DNA of 17,882 nucleotides from CAYVXE01 sp964455375 (GCA_964455375.1 CAYVXE010000092.1:1-17882), one strand, 5' to 3'; positions 6,038 through 14,656 are shown, counted from the stretch's first letter. Notes: generated by a model not told the origin, from the letters alone. Program-made: numbers and translations.

Positions 6038-8203
6038 TCAGGACTCTAAGACTTCTCCTGTTCCGCCTAACCGTTCGATATTAATCACTCCTTTCACTTG
6101 ACTTATTTTATTCATAATTCTGGTCAAATGTTGTAAGTTACGTACTTCAAGAATAAGATTGCTTTGCACCACCGAATCCTCAACTTTCATTTCGATACTC
6201 ACAATATTCGTATCTGTTTTGGATATGGAATCTGAAACATCCCGCAAAAAATTCTTGCGGTCACCGCCAATTAATTTCAATTTTACCACAAAATGTTTAT
6301 CTTTGTCGACATTCCATACGACGTCGATTCTTCGATCGGGATTTTCAATGAGGTTGAGTATATTTTTACAATCACTTCTGTGAACAATAATGCCTCTGCC
6401 TCTGGTAATAAATCCCAGAATTTTGTCGCCAGGTAAAGGTTGGCAACAATTACCGAAGTCAATCATGACATTATCGAGACCTTGAACCTGAACGCCGTTT
6501 GCTTTACCTCTTGCTCTGCTAATAAAACGCTTGAACAGGCGGCTGTCTTTAACTTCAATATTTTCCCCGGGAACAATGCGGCTAATAATGGTTTGTATGG
6601 ATGTGTCGCCTCTTCCAATTGAGGCCAACAGTTGCTCTTTATTTTGGAAATTAAAACTTTGAGCTATTTCATTTAACTCAACTGAATTCCTCTTGATATT
6701 ATATTTCTTAAAATTTTTGACGATGATTTCTTCACCAAGCTTAAAACTTTGCTCATAAAAGGAATCCTTAAGCCACCGTTTTATTTTGTTCCGGGCCTTG
6801 GACGTTTTTACAAATTTTATCCAGTCCGGGTTTGGTTTTTGGTTTTGGGATGTTAGAATCTCAACCGAGTCTCCACTTTTCAATTTATAGCTCAAAGGGA
6901 CAATGCGTCCATTGACTTTTGCACCGATACAGTGGAAGCCTATATCGGTATGCACGCTGAACGCAAAATCCACAGGTGTAGAGTTTACCGGCAGTTTCAA
7001 AAGATCGCCTTTTGGTGTAAAGACAAACACCTCGTCATGGAAAAGTTCAATTCGTAAATTCTCCATGAACTCAGAAGGATCTTTTGTCTCCTGTTGGGAC
7101 TCCAGCACCTGCCTAAGCCAGGCCAAATGCTTATCTAACTCGTCCTGTTTTTTCCTGCCCTCTTTATAAAGCCAATGCGCAGCGATGCCCTCTTCAGCGG
7201 TGCGATGCATTTCTGTCGTACGAATCTGAATTTCCACCATCCTTCCATCCGGCCCGATGACCGTTGTATGTAAAGACTGATAAAAATTTGATTTGGGAGT
7301 GGCGATATAATCTTTGAAACGTTCCTGTACGGGTATGTAAAGGTTGTGGACGATGCCCAGCACAAAATAACATTCCTCAACTTTGCTGACGATTATCCGG
7401 ATGGCCAGTAAATCATAAATTTGTTCAAAGGTAACCTCACGGGTTTTCATTTTACCGTAAATACTGTAAAAATGTTTTGGCCTGCCGGTAATTTTGCATT
7501 TGATATTTGCTTTTTTTAACTCATTTCGAATCGGTCCAGTGACTCTGCGAATATAACGCTCCCGACTTTCCCGCTTATCGGTGATCTTTTTGACTAACTC
7601 CCAATAGGAGTCCGGCTCTAAAATCTTTAAAACCAGGTCCTCGAGTTCCCATTTTATTTTGGCGATTCCCAATCTGTGCGCCAGCGGAGCATAGACATCT
7701 CTGGTCTCGATGGCGATGCGCTTTTGTTTTTTGGACGGTAGATATTCAAGCGTCCTCATATTGTGTAGCCGGTCGGCAAACTTAATCAGGATTACACGAA
7801 TATCTTTGACCATGGAAATGATCATTTTTCTGAAATTCTCTGCTTGCCTTTGCTCAACGCTGTCAAATTTAAGTTCACTGATTTTCGTAACGCCGTCCAC
7901 CAGCAATGCAACATCTTCCCCAAACTTTTCCTCTACTTCTTCGATCGTTACACCGGTATCTTCCGCAACATCATGTAAAAGACCGCTGGCCACACTAGTG
8001 GAATCCAATCGCAGTTCAATCAGAATTTTCGCGACTTCAAAGCAGTGCTCGAAATACGGTGCACCGGATTTCCGGAGCTGATCCTTATGCGCCTCAAAAC
8101 TGAATTCAAAGGCCTTCATGAGCAAATCATGATCGACAAAAGCATTGAAACGCCGGTGCTTTCTCATCAAATCCATAAATGGTTTTTTATACATGTTTTC
8201 CAT
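6038..8203 (-). CDS. rel: Bifunctional (p)ppGpp synthetase/hydrolase (Rel/SpoT)
   Basis: This roughly 721-residue enzyme makes ppGpp/pppGpp from ATP and GDP/GTP on starvation and hydrolyses it again. Domains in order: the HD hydrolase with HDVAED near residues 77-82, suggesting an active hydrolase; the synthetase, with GRPKHFYSIYGKM, YDLLAIRI, YQSLHTTVIG and EIQIRTTEMH; TGS (VFVFTPKGDLLKLP); the zinc-finger/RIS region with NCCQPLPGDKILG and HRSDC; and a C-terminal ACT domain. RFKD before YIATPK matches the RxKD motif of bifunctional enzymes, not the EFDD of monofunctional RelA. The ATG at 8203 overlaps the dnaB stop as TGATG, so I prefer it to the TTG three bases upstream. It is the last gene of the yicC-led operon. 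Confidence 0.96.
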   Translation of the reverse strand: MENMYKKPFMDLMRKHRRFNAFVDHDLLMKAFEFSFEAHKDQLRKSGAPYFEHCFEVAKILIELRLDSTSVASGLLHDVAEDTGVTIEEVEEKFGEDVALLVDGVTKISELKFDSVEQRQAENFRKMIISMVKDIRVILIKFADRLHNMRTLEYLPSKKQKRIAIETRDVYAPLAHRLGIAKIKWELEDLVLKILEPDSYWELVKKITDKRESRERYIRRVTGPIRNELKKANIKCKITGRPKHFYSIYGKMKTREVTFEQIYDLLAIRIIVSKVEECYFVLGIVHNLYIPVQERFKDYIATPKSNFYQSLHTTVIGPDGRMVEIQIRTTEMHRTAEEGIAAHWLYKEGRKKQDELDKHLAWLRQVLESQQETKDPSEFMENLRIELFHDEVFVFTPKGDLLKLPVNSTPVDFAFSVHTDIGFHCIGAKVNGRIVPLSYKLKSGDSVEILTSQNQKPNPDWIKFVKTSKARNKIKRWLKDSFYEQSFKLGEEIIVKNFKKYNIKRNSVELNEIAQSFNFQNKEQLLASIGRGDTSIQTIISRIVPGENIEVKDSRLFKRFISRARGKANGVQVQGLDNVMIDFGNCCQPLPGDKILGFITRGRGIIVHRSDCKNILNLIENPDRRIDVVWNVDKDKHFVVKLKLIGGDRKNFLRDVSDSISKTDTNIVSIEMKVEDSVVQSNLILEVRNLQHLTRIMNKISQVKGVINIERLGGTGEVLES

Positions 8204-9600
8204 CAAAAAGATTTCTCTTCCATCAAAAACTCTTCATGGGTTCTGTCAAGATTGGCAAACAAAACATAATCCTTTTGAAATGCCAGTTTTACGGTGTCTG
8301 TAGGGCCATTTCTTTGTTTGGCTACAATGATCTCGGCAGTACCCTCCTCATCGGGATCCGGTGGTTTCGTTCTCGTACTATACGCATCTTCCCGATAGAT
8401 GAACATCACCAAATCGGCATCTTGTTCAATGGCACCGGATTCTCTTAGATCCGATAAAATGGGACGTTTATCATTCCTGCTTTCAACCGCCCTAGACAAT
8501 TGCGAAAGCGCAAGTACAGGAATATCCAATTCTTTAGCAAGTGCTTTCAGCGACTGTGAGATCATAGAAATCTCAATCTGGCGACTTTCAGACGTTTTCG
8601 GCCCTCTGACCAACTGCAAATAGTCGATAATCAGCAATCCGATTTTTTTCTCCTCACGTAACCGTCTGGCTTTTGCCCGAATTTCCAAAATACTCAACGC
8701 CGGTGAATCATCGATATAAATTGGCGCTTCGGCTAATTTTCCCACTGAGCGGCTGAGTTTTTCCCAATCATCTGCCGGCAGTTTACCTGTCCGGACTTTA
8801 TGGGCATCGACTTTGGCTTCAGAACAAAGCATTCGCATGGCTAATTGCGTATTTGACATTTCAAGGCTGAAAACACCAACCGCGGTGCAGGGCTCCAAAA
8901 CCGCTGCATTTCTGGCGATGTTAAGACAGAGAGCTGTTTTTCCCATAGACGGTCTTGCCGCTAAAATAATCAAATCGGAATTTTGAAACCCCGAGGTTAA
9001 TTCGTCCAATTTATGAAATCCCGTCGCCACACCGGTAACAGACCCTTCACGATTAGAGAAATTCTCAACAATTTCAAATGTATTGTGCAGAATTGGTTCT
9101 ATGGCCACAAAACCTTTTCTTAATTTTCTTTCAGAAAGAGCAAAGATTTTTCTTTCGGCTTCATCGATCAGATCCACCGCCGGTTCTTTGGCTTCATAGG
9201 CATCACCGGCTATTTCATTACTAACTTCAATGAGTTTACGTATCAAAGATTTTTCTAAAACAATCCTGGCGTAGAATTCTACATTAGCCGCAGAAGGGAC
9301 ACGGCTTGCCAATTCCGTTATATAATATGCTCCCCCAACTTCTTCAAGAAAGCCCATTTTTTCCAATTCATCGGTTACGGTAAGATAATCGATATGGCTT
9401 CCCACCGTATCCAAATTGACAATCGCCTGAAATATTTTTTGATGTGCATCTTTATAAAATGCATCCACCTCAAGTATTTCAAGGCTTTTGTTTACCGCTT
9501 GTTTGTCGATAAGAATCGAGCCGAGAACAGCCATTTCCTCCTCAATCGCATGCGGCGGCATCCGATCGATCAGTGTTCCTTTTTTGGTATTATTCGCCAT
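8203..9600 (-). CDS. dnaB: Replicative DNA helicase DnaB
   Basis: This 465-residue protein is the hexameric helicase that unwinds DNA at the replication fork. The N-terminal DnaB domain (about 14-118) starts PPHAIEEEMAVLGSIL. The RecA-like C-terminal domain has Walker A ARPSMGKT at 215-222, Walker B LLIIDYLQL at 322-330, then LALSQLSRAVE, DLRESGAIEQDAD and the arginine-finger region AKQRNGPT near 427-434. All motifs are intact, length is typical, and I see no intein at the Walker A site, a common insertion point. ATG 9600 gives the usual short lead before the first helix, with no Shine-Dalgarno. It starts five bases after the glycosylase stop and its stop overlaps the rel start. Confidence 0.97.
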   Translation of the reverse strand: MANNTKKGTLIDRMPPHAIEEEMAVLGSILIDKQAVNKSLEILEVDAFYKDAHQKIFQAIVNLDTVGSHIDYLTVTDELEKMGFLEEVGGAYYITELASRVPSAANVEFYARIVLEKSLIRKLIEVSNEIAGDAYEAKEPAVDLIDEAERKIFALSERKLRKGFVAIEPILHNTFEIVENFSNREGSVTGVATGFHKLDELTSGFQNSDLIILAARPSMGKTALCLNIARNAAVLEPCTAVGVFSLEMSNTQLAMRMLCSEAKVDAHKVRTGKLPADDWEKLSRSVGKLAEAPIYIDDSPALSILEIRAKARRLREEKKIGLLIIDYLQLVRGPKTSESRQIEISMISQSLKALAKELDIPVLALSQLSRAVESRNDKRPILSDLRESGAIEQDADLVMFIYREDAYSTRTKPPDPDEEGTAEIIVAKQRNGPTDTVKLAFQKDYVLFANLDRTHEEFLMEEKSF

Positions 9601-9605
9601 TTAAT

Positions 9606-10349
9606 TTATTTTTGTTTTAGTTTTAAAGGTGGTTTATCACCTACCAACGTATCATAAAGCACCCGAAGCTTTTTCACATCATTCCAGGTGTGACGTTTCC
9701 ATTGCTGGTTTCTTAACAGCGCTGCCGGATGATAGGTAACAAAAACTTTTCTGCCCTCAAAATCATGAACTTGCTGACGTAAACTTGACAAACTCGCATC
9801 GGTATTTAAAAGATTATGGGCAGCAACCCGGCCAAGAATCAAAATCAATTTGGGATTTACCAAGTGGATTTGCTGTCTTAAATACGGCAGGCACTGTTTC
9901 GATTCTTCCGGTTGAGGATCCCGGTTATTCGGCGGTCGGCATTTCACAATATTGGTAATGTACACTTCCTCGCGTTTAAATCCCATTGCATCTAAAATTT
10001 TATTCAGTAATTGTCCGGCCTTCCCCACAAAGGGCTCACCGGCTTTGTCTTCATCATGCCCCGGCGCTTCACCAATGCACATGAGTTCGGCAGTTGCACA
10101 ACCCGTTCCAAAAACAACTTGTGTTCTCGTATTGGCAAGCTTGCACGCTGTACATTTTCTCACCTTCGCGTCCAGAGCACGCATGGTTTCTGCAGAAGTT
10201 TCCGGTTTTAGCCCGGGCTGCGGAATGGCCTTTTTATCCACAGGCCAATTCACGTAAAATCCCGATCCGTAAAGTTCGCTATGTTGACTAAAATGACGTG
10301 CGGTCAATTCAAATATGTCTGATGATTCATGCATCCTAAATAAATTCAT
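9606..10349 (-). CDS. Type-4 uracil-DNA glycosylase (4Fe-4S)
   Basis: This 247-residue protein removes uracil from DNA to start base-excision repair. Family-4 features are complete: GEAPGHDEDKAGEPFVGKAG at about 93-112, TNIVKCRPPNNRDP at 132-145 and YHPAALLR at 206-213. The four cluster cysteines are C66, C69 (CTAC), C137 and C153. A poorly conserved extension of about 60 residues precedes the first cysteine; similar extensions occur in some family-4 and phage polymerase-related enzymes, and its role here is unknown. The ATG overlaps the coaBC stop as ATGA; ATG 10334, with AGG four bases before it, is the alternative. dnaB follows five bases on. Confidence 0.93.
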   Translation of the reverse strand: MNLFRMHESSDIFELTARHFSQHSELYGSGFYVNWPVDKKAIPQPGLKPETSAETMRALDAKVRKCTACKLANTRTQVVFGTGCATAELMCIGEAPGHDEDKAGEPFVGKAGQLLNKILDAMGFKREEVYITNIVKCRPPNNRDPQPEESKQCLPYLRQQIHLVNPKLILILGRVAAHNLLNTDASLSSLRQQVHDFEGRKVFVTYHPAALLRNQQWKRHTWNDVKKLRVLYDTLVGDKPPLKLKQK

Positions 10350-11575
10350 ACCACTAAAATCTGTGACGCCACTGTTTGCGTTAATTCAGACACGCGTTCC
10401 ATTATAATTCGAGCAAGGTCTGTTTTTTTCATTATGGGATACTTTTCACCATTGCCGTTTTTGGTAAAAATGGTCACGACATTTGTATCGCCGGCAAATC
10501 CGGCGCCAGCATCCGCTAGATTGTTTAAAATGATCATATCCAATTCTTTATCATGAAGTTTTTGCATGGCGTTTTGTTCAGTGTTCTCTGTTTCAAGGGC
10601 AAAGCCCACATGAATTTTACCGGCTTTCTTTTTTGCCAAACCGGCAAGGATGTCAGACGTCTGTTTGAACGCTAACCGCAAATGGGTTTCCTTTTTCTTC
10701 AATTTCGTTGCAAGAACACGTTCTGGCGTATAATCCGCCACTGCCGCAGCCATGACCAAAATATCTGTCTCGTTATAAAAACGTTCCACCGCCGTCTTCA
10801 TCTCTTGCGCACTTTCTACCGTAATGTAACGAACCCCAGGCAGCTCAGGCAAATGATTAGGCCCGGCAACCAGGGTTACCTCAGCACCAAAAAGCAGCGC
10901 TGCTTCCGCTAACGCAAACCCCATTTTCCCGGTGGAGTAATTGGACAGAAACCGCACAGGGTCGATGCGTTCCCTTGTGGGACCGGCTGTAATGAGAACA
11001 TGTTTCCCGCGAAGTTTTGTTTTTCCTAAAATAATATGTTTTATGCGCCACACAATGTTTTTTGTCTCAGGCAATCTGCCCCAACCTTTACCTTCAGCGT
11101 CGGTTGCAAAGGTGCCCCACTCCGGGTCAAGAAATACGTAGTCATGCTGTTTTAACCTGGCAACATTAGCCTGTACAATGCTATTTTCCCACATGGAAGC
11201 ATTCATTGCGGGACATACGAGTACCGGTGCTCTCGTAGCCATCACCGTGGTGGTCAACAAATCGTCTGCAATGCCAGCCGATATTTTGCCAATGACATTC
11301 GCCGTAGCGGGACAAATGACATATAAATCGCACCAGCGGGAGAGTTCGATATGCTGAATGGCCGCTTTCTCAGTCACTTCAAAAAGCGAAACGTGCACCG
11401 AGTTTTCAGAAAGAGTTGCAAAAGTCAGCTCGGAGACGAATTGTCGTGCGGCGTCTGTCATCACAACCTTCACTTCGGCGCCGTGTCTTTTCAGCTCCCG
11501 CACAAGCTCGCAGGTTTTATATGAAGCAATGCCGCCGGTCACGCCGACGACAATTTTTTTAGATGTTAAGCACAT
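10346..11575 (-). CDS. coaBC: Bifunctional phosphopantothenoylcysteine synthetase/decarboxylase
   Basis: CoaBC condenses phosphopantothenate with cysteine (CoaB) and decarboxylates the product (CoaC, FMN-dependent) in coenzyme A synthesis. The 409 residues contain the flavoprotein start VVGVTGGIASYK, the CoaC histidine H75 (IQHIEL), PATANVIGK and PAMN at 122-125. CoaB follows with TAGPTRERIDPVRF, NYSTGKMG at 212-219, AAAVADYTP and GFALETE. The CoaC clamp is unusual: GTFATDAEGKGWGRL has Thr at 158 where the family normally has a cysteine (ACG), plus two extra residues before the GR pair. Either another residue serves or CoaC is altered. The start is ATG 11575, nine bases after the rpoZ stop; the stop overlaps the glycosylase start. 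Confidence 0.95.
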   Translation of the reverse strand: MCLTSKKIVVGVTGGIASYKTCELVRELKRHGAEVKVVMTDAARQFVSELTFATLSENSVHVSLFEVTEKAAIQHIELSRWCDLYVICPATANVIGKISAGIADDLLTTTVMATRAPVLVCPAMNASMWENSIVQANVARLKQHDYVFLDPEWGTFATDAEGKGWGRLPETKNIVWRIKHIILGKTKLRGKHVLITAGPTRERIDPVRFLSNYSTGKMGFALAEAALLFGAEVTLVAGPNHLPELPGVRYITVESAQEMKTAVERFYNETDILVMAAAVADYTPERVLATKLKKKETHLRLAFKQTSDILAGLAKKKAGKIHVGFALETENTEQNAMQKLHDKELDMIILNNLADAGAGFAGDTNVVTIFTKNGNGEKYPIMKKTDLARIIMERVSELTQTVASQILVV

Positions 11576-11584
11576 GCTTCGTTT

Positions 11585-11893
11585 CTAATTATCGTCTGGG
11601 CCTGAGTTTTCCGGTTCTTCCTCTGCATATTTGCACGAAATTTTCCCTTCCCGGAACTCTTCTATTGCTAAGTCTGATGGCTTAGGTAAGGTTAAAAAAT
11701 CCTCGTCGAGTTCTCCCGAACTGAAATCATCTTCATCAAAACTATCATATTCATCATCATAATCGTTTTCCCGCATGAGCACTTGTTTTTGCTCCGCATT
11801 GATCTGCCTGGCCCGCTTGGCAATAACGATGGCTGCCTCATAAACATTGTCTGCATGTTCTTCAATTTCCTTGATAGGAAGAGTTTTGATCAT
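11585..11893 (-). CDS. rpoZ: RNA polymerase omega subunit (RpoZ family) with acidic insert
   Basis: Omega helps assemble RNA polymerase by binding the beta' subunit, and in many bacteria it contributes to a ppGpp site. This 102-residue protein has the family core DNVYEAAIVIAKRARQINAEQK at 15-36 and a second conserved piece, PSDLAIEEFREGKI, at about 72-85. Between them lies an acidic stretch (about 42-66, including DEYDSFDEDDF), and the C-terminus is also acidic. The start is ATG 11893, because GGAGG lies seven bases upstream; the in-frame TTG at 11914 has no such site. It lies between gmk and coaBC, an arrangement common in bacteria, and in the same operon as rel. Confidence 0.88.
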   Translation of the reverse strand: MIKTLPIKEIEEHADNVYEAAIVIAKRARQINAEQKQVLMRENDYDDEYDSFDEDDFSSGELDEDFLTLPKPSDLAIEEFREGKISCKYAEEEPENSGPDDN

Positions 11894-11907
11894 CTTTATA
11901 CCTCCGG

Positions 11908-12483
11908 TTAACAAATAACATAATTATTTTGAATAATCTCTAATATCGTTTCAACTGTTTTATTTATATCATAATTTGTCGTAACAAAATCATACTTTTC
12001 GGACAACTCCATTTCAAACGGGTAACGTTGCAATCGTTTTTCAATTTGTGCATCTGTTTCCGTATTTCGGTCTTTTAATCTTTGCCGTAAACTTTCGAAT
12101 GACGGCGGTTTAATAAAAATCAGCAGGGCGGAATTTCCATAATACTTTTTAACCTCTAATCCGCCGTAAACATCCAGGTCAAGAAAAACGAGTTTTCCCT
12201 CCCGCAACCACCTTTCCAGAGGCGCTTTCAATGTACCATAATAGTTCCCGTGTACCTCTGCCCATTCTACAAACTCCCCATTTTGTTTCTTCTTTTCAAA
12301 TTCCCTTTGTGTAAGAAAATAATAGTCCCTATTCTGAATTTCTCCTGCCCGTTGTTCGCGGGTTGTGGCTGAAATGGAATACCGGCAGTCATCATCTCCT
12401 TTTTCTAAAACTTTCTGAATTATAGTGGTTTTGCCGCCACCAGAAGGTGCCGATATGACCACCAGCAAACCCGATTTTTTCAT
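11908..12483 (-). CDS. gmk: Guanylate kinase
   Basis: Gmk phosphorylates GMP to GDP using ATP and so supplies guanine nucleotides, including the substrates of Rel encoded downstream. This 191-residue protein has the P-loop SAPSGGGKTT at 11-20, then SISATTREQRAGE, RDYYFLT and EFVEWAEVHGNYYGT for GMP binding. LVFLDLDVYGG and the lid-region RLKDRNTETDAQIEKRLQR follow. The Gly-rich P-loop with GGGKT (usually GVGKS/T) is within family variation. The ATG at 12483 is five bases after the yicC stop and matches the family N-terminus (MKKSGLLVVISAPSG). An upstream in-frame start at 12552 inside yicC is unlikely. Confidence 0.96.
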   Translation of the reverse strand: MKKSGLLVVISAPSGGGKTTIIQKVLEKGDDDCRYSISATTREQRAGEIQNRDYYFLTQREFEKKKQNGEFVEWAEVHGNYYGTLKAPLERWLREGKLVFLDLDVYGGLEVKKYYGNSALLIFIKPPSFESLRQRLKDRNTETDAQIEKRLQRYPFEMELSEKYDFVTTNYDINKTVETILEIIQNNYVIC

Positions 12484-12488
12484 CTTTA

Positions 12489-13367
12489 TTATTCTATATT
12501 CTGAATTTGTTCTCTCAATTTCTCGACATCCTCCTTGATAGCGACGACCCAATGGGCGACCTGAGAATCGGCGGCTTTCGCACCAATCGTGTTGACTTCC
12601 CGGTGCATTTCCTGTAATAAAAAATTCATCCGACGACCCTGCGATTCATCATCTTCCAATAATTCCAAAAATATTGTATTGTGACTTTTAAATCGAATGC
12701 ATTCTTCCGTTACATCCATTTTTTCGGCAAGAAGAGCAACCTCCGTTTCGATTCTTTGTTCATCGATCGTGCTTGAATGAACCAGTTCATGAACTTTTTC
12801 AAGCAATTGCTGATACGTTTCCGATGATTTTTCCACCGAACGTTTTTCGATGCAAACAATGGTATCGTTAAGAGTGTGAATTCGTCTGATCAAATCCTTC
12901 TTTATTTCAACACCCTCCCGGTTACGCATCTTAATCAATTCTTCAATTGCAGCGGTAGCAGCATTTTTAACGGCGTTCTGCAATTTTTTTTCCAGATCCT
13001 CTGAATTTTCAAAACTAACAATATCCGGCAAAGCTAATATCCGGTCAAGTTGAATCGTCCCCTCCAACCCCAATTCGCTCTTTAAATTTTTCAAGGCCTC
13101 AATATATTTTACTGCTAATCCAGTGTCAATTTTCATTGAGGCAGCAGCCGTATGTTCCCCCTTGATGTTTACCGTAAGGTTCACACGCCCCCTTGACAGG
13201 CGTTTGCTGATTAACTCTTTCAATTCAACTTCCATGCACGTCATATTTTTAGGAATGCGAATATCGACGTCCAAAAAACGGTGATTTAAAGAGCGTACTT
13301 CAACCAAAACGCTCAAGCCGTTATTTCTTACTTCTCCCCTTCCAAAACCGGTCATACTCGATATCAT
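12489..13367 (-). CDS. yicC: YicC-family endoribonuclease
   Basis: YicC proteins are endoribonucleases (E. coli YicC has been linked to small-RNA decay) and are often encoded next to gmk, as here. The 292 residues begin with the diagnostic MISSMTGFGRGEV and SLNHRFLDVDIRIP. They end with the C-terminal domain motif ESQGRRMNFLLQEMHREVNT followed by IGAKAADSQVAHWVV. The start ATG 13367 fits the family although no Shine-Dalgarno is visible. It is the first gene of the run down to rel and lies about 105 bases downstream of a consensus promoter. Confidence 0.95.
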   Translation of the reverse strand: MISSMTGFGRGEVRNNGLSVLVEVRSLNHRFLDVDIRIPKNMTCMEVELKELISKRLSRGRVNLTVNIKGEHTAAASMKIDTGLAVKYIEALKNLKSELGLEGTIQLDRILALPDIVSFENSEDLEKKLQNAVKNAATAAIEELIKMRNREGVEIKKDLIRRIHTLNDTIVCIEKRSVEKSSETYQQLLEKVHELVHSSTIDEQRIETEVALLAEKMDVTEECIRFKSHNTIFLELLEDDESQGRRMNFLLQEMHREVNTIGAKAADSQVAHWVVAIKEDVEKLREQIQNIE

Positions 13368-13479
13368 AGGTGTTGATGAACTCCAAATCTCATAGTTTCT
13401 ATCGTTACTATTTCGTTAAAAATCATACCAAAACGACACAAAAGAAATGGCATTAAGTTATAATAATAAAGTGACTTAC

Positions 13480-13508
13480 ATTATACAACAAATTTTTAAT
13501 TATGTCAA
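13480..13508 (-). promoter_or_regulatory. Perfect consensus sigma70 promoter of the yicC-to-rel operon
   Basis: On the minus strand TTGACA (13508-13503) is followed after exactly 17 bases by TATAAT (13485-13480); both hexamers match the consensus at every base. Transcription would start near 13473, leaving a leader of about 105 bases before yicC. It suggests strong constitutive expression of the seven-gene run and a standard primary sigma factor in this organism. Confidence 0.88.
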
Positions 13509-13533
13509 TCACATTTTCATTTTTTTGCAGGAA

Positions 13534-13590
13534 GGTAAACCGTCAAAATCGACGAAACAACGGCTTTTTACCATTATCAGAAATTGGTAA
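13534..13590 (-). other. Imperfect hairpins between PorV gene and yicC promoter
   Basis: On the minus strand, three segments can pair in two ways. TTACC at 13590-13586 can pair with GGTAA at 13572-13568. Alternatively, GGTAAA (13572-13567) with CCGT (13563-13560) can pair with ACGG/TTTACC (13543-13534). No run of T follows either stem, so neither is a normal intrinsic terminator. They could still mark the 3' end of the PorV transcript. Confidence 0.25.
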
Positions 13591-13621
13591 GTGAAATCAA
13601 TTAAGGCGGGCTTGTTCTTCT

Positions 13622-14656
13622 CTAATGTCGAAAAAATTTAGGTTCCCTTAATGTCAATTTTGCAGAAATTCTATGTGTGCTACCTAACTCTTCATGACTT
13701 AAGAATGCATAATCAATATATAATTTGGGGAAATGTATACCGGCCCCTGCTGTAAAATCTCCTACTTCGTTTGAGCCAACACGGATGGCAAATGCATCTC
13801 TGTATTGATACTCCAATCCAAAGTTAGCATCCACGCTGGTTCTGCCAATATTCCCGGCTGCTGACTGGCGCCTATTTTCAAAACGGAAAATGAAATCCAC
13901 CGCTGGTTGCACTTTCCCTCCTAAAAAAGAGGCCGCAATAGGATAAGTGACACCGGTGTGCAGCGATGGTGTAATCAATTCTTTTCTGCCCGTATCCCAG
14001 GCGACCAAAGTAGACGTGACATCTTGAAGATTCGCTCCGACAATAAGTTTTGACACCGGGTTGAAGAGCACACCGACATCGAAGCCTACACCCCACGCTG
14101 AATTATCGCCGATTGAACGATAGATTAATTTCACATTTCCACCAAAAGAAAAATTAGCAGCCATTCTTTTAGAATAGGTAAGAAACATTGCATAGTCCGA
14201 ACTACTAAAAGTGTCTTTCACAAATGGTGTATTCCGTACCAATTGACCGTTTTCATCTACATAAGTCTCACCGATACCAATATCCGGATTCGGTAAAGCT
14301 GTCCTTTTGATATTATCAATGCCCACGCGTATCAAGCTGAAACCGAGGCTGTTTTTTTTGCCCACAGGGAGTCCAAAACTGCCGTAGTCGTAATTAACCA
14401 CACCGGAAAATTGTCTGGAATGCATGAGCATAAGCTCGGGATAATCGATGAATGCGAGACCAGCCGGGTTCCAGTAGCCGGAAGTCACATCGCGGCTCAC
14501 AGCTACAAAAGCGCCTCCCATACCCAATGAACGCCCTCCTGCTCCAAGTGCAAGGAAATCACCCGCATATTTTGCTGTACCGAACCCGCCACCATAGGAA
14601 CCGGCGCTAAAAAGTAATAAAAAAATGAACACAAATCCATGACTGAAAAATCGCAT
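13622..14656 (-). CDS. PorV/UPF0164-family outer-membrane beta-barrel protein
   Basis: This 344-residue protein has a signal peptide (RFFSHGFVFIFLLLFSAGSYG), then the family signature: FLALGAGGRSLGMGGAFVAV and TSGYWNPAGLA within about residues 30-70. Alternating strands of a barrel follow, with late strands such as VDANFGLEYQYRDAFAIRVG and DYAFLSHEELGSTHRISAKL. The signature is closer to PorV/PorQ than that of the gene at 3076-4104. The ATG at 14656 is preceded by GAGG with a seven-base gap; the in-frame TTG at 14668 overlaps that site and is less likely. It appears to be a single-gene unit, with an AT-rich upstream region holding a possible promoter and a repeated decamer. Its cargo or ligand is unknown. 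Confidence 0.85.
   Translation of the reverse strand: MRFFSHGFVFIFLLLFSAGSYGGGFGTAKYAGDFLALGAGGRSLGMGGAFVAVSRDVTSGYWNPAGLAFIDYPELMLMHSRQFSGVVNYDYGSFGLPVGKKNSLGFSLIRVGIDNIKRTALPNPDIGIGETYVDENGQLVRNTPFVKDTFSSSDYAMFLTYSKRMAANFSFGGNVKLIYRSIGDNSAWGVGFDVGVLFNPVSKLIVGANLQDVTSTLVAWDTGRKELITPSLHTGVTYPIAASFLGGKVQPAVDFIFRFENRRQSAAGNIGRTSVDANFGLEYQYRDAFAIRVGSNEVGDFTAGAGIHFPKLYIDYAFLSHEELGSTHRISAKLTLREPKFFRH

Noticed and set aside
6014..6040. Possible intrinsic terminator after rel (TGAC...GTCA followed by eight T on the minus strand)
   Set aside because: The stem is only four pairs with an 11-base loop and overlaps the stop codon, which is too weak to call.
7710..8081. Plus-strand open frame of 123 codons inside rel
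   Set aside because: It is Ser/Arg-rich shadow translation opposite the conserved HD domain of Rel.
13368..13472. Second promoter in the yicC leader (TGGTATGAT, extended -10 type)
   Set aside because: No -35-like sequence at 16-18 bases, and a perfect promoter lies just upstream.
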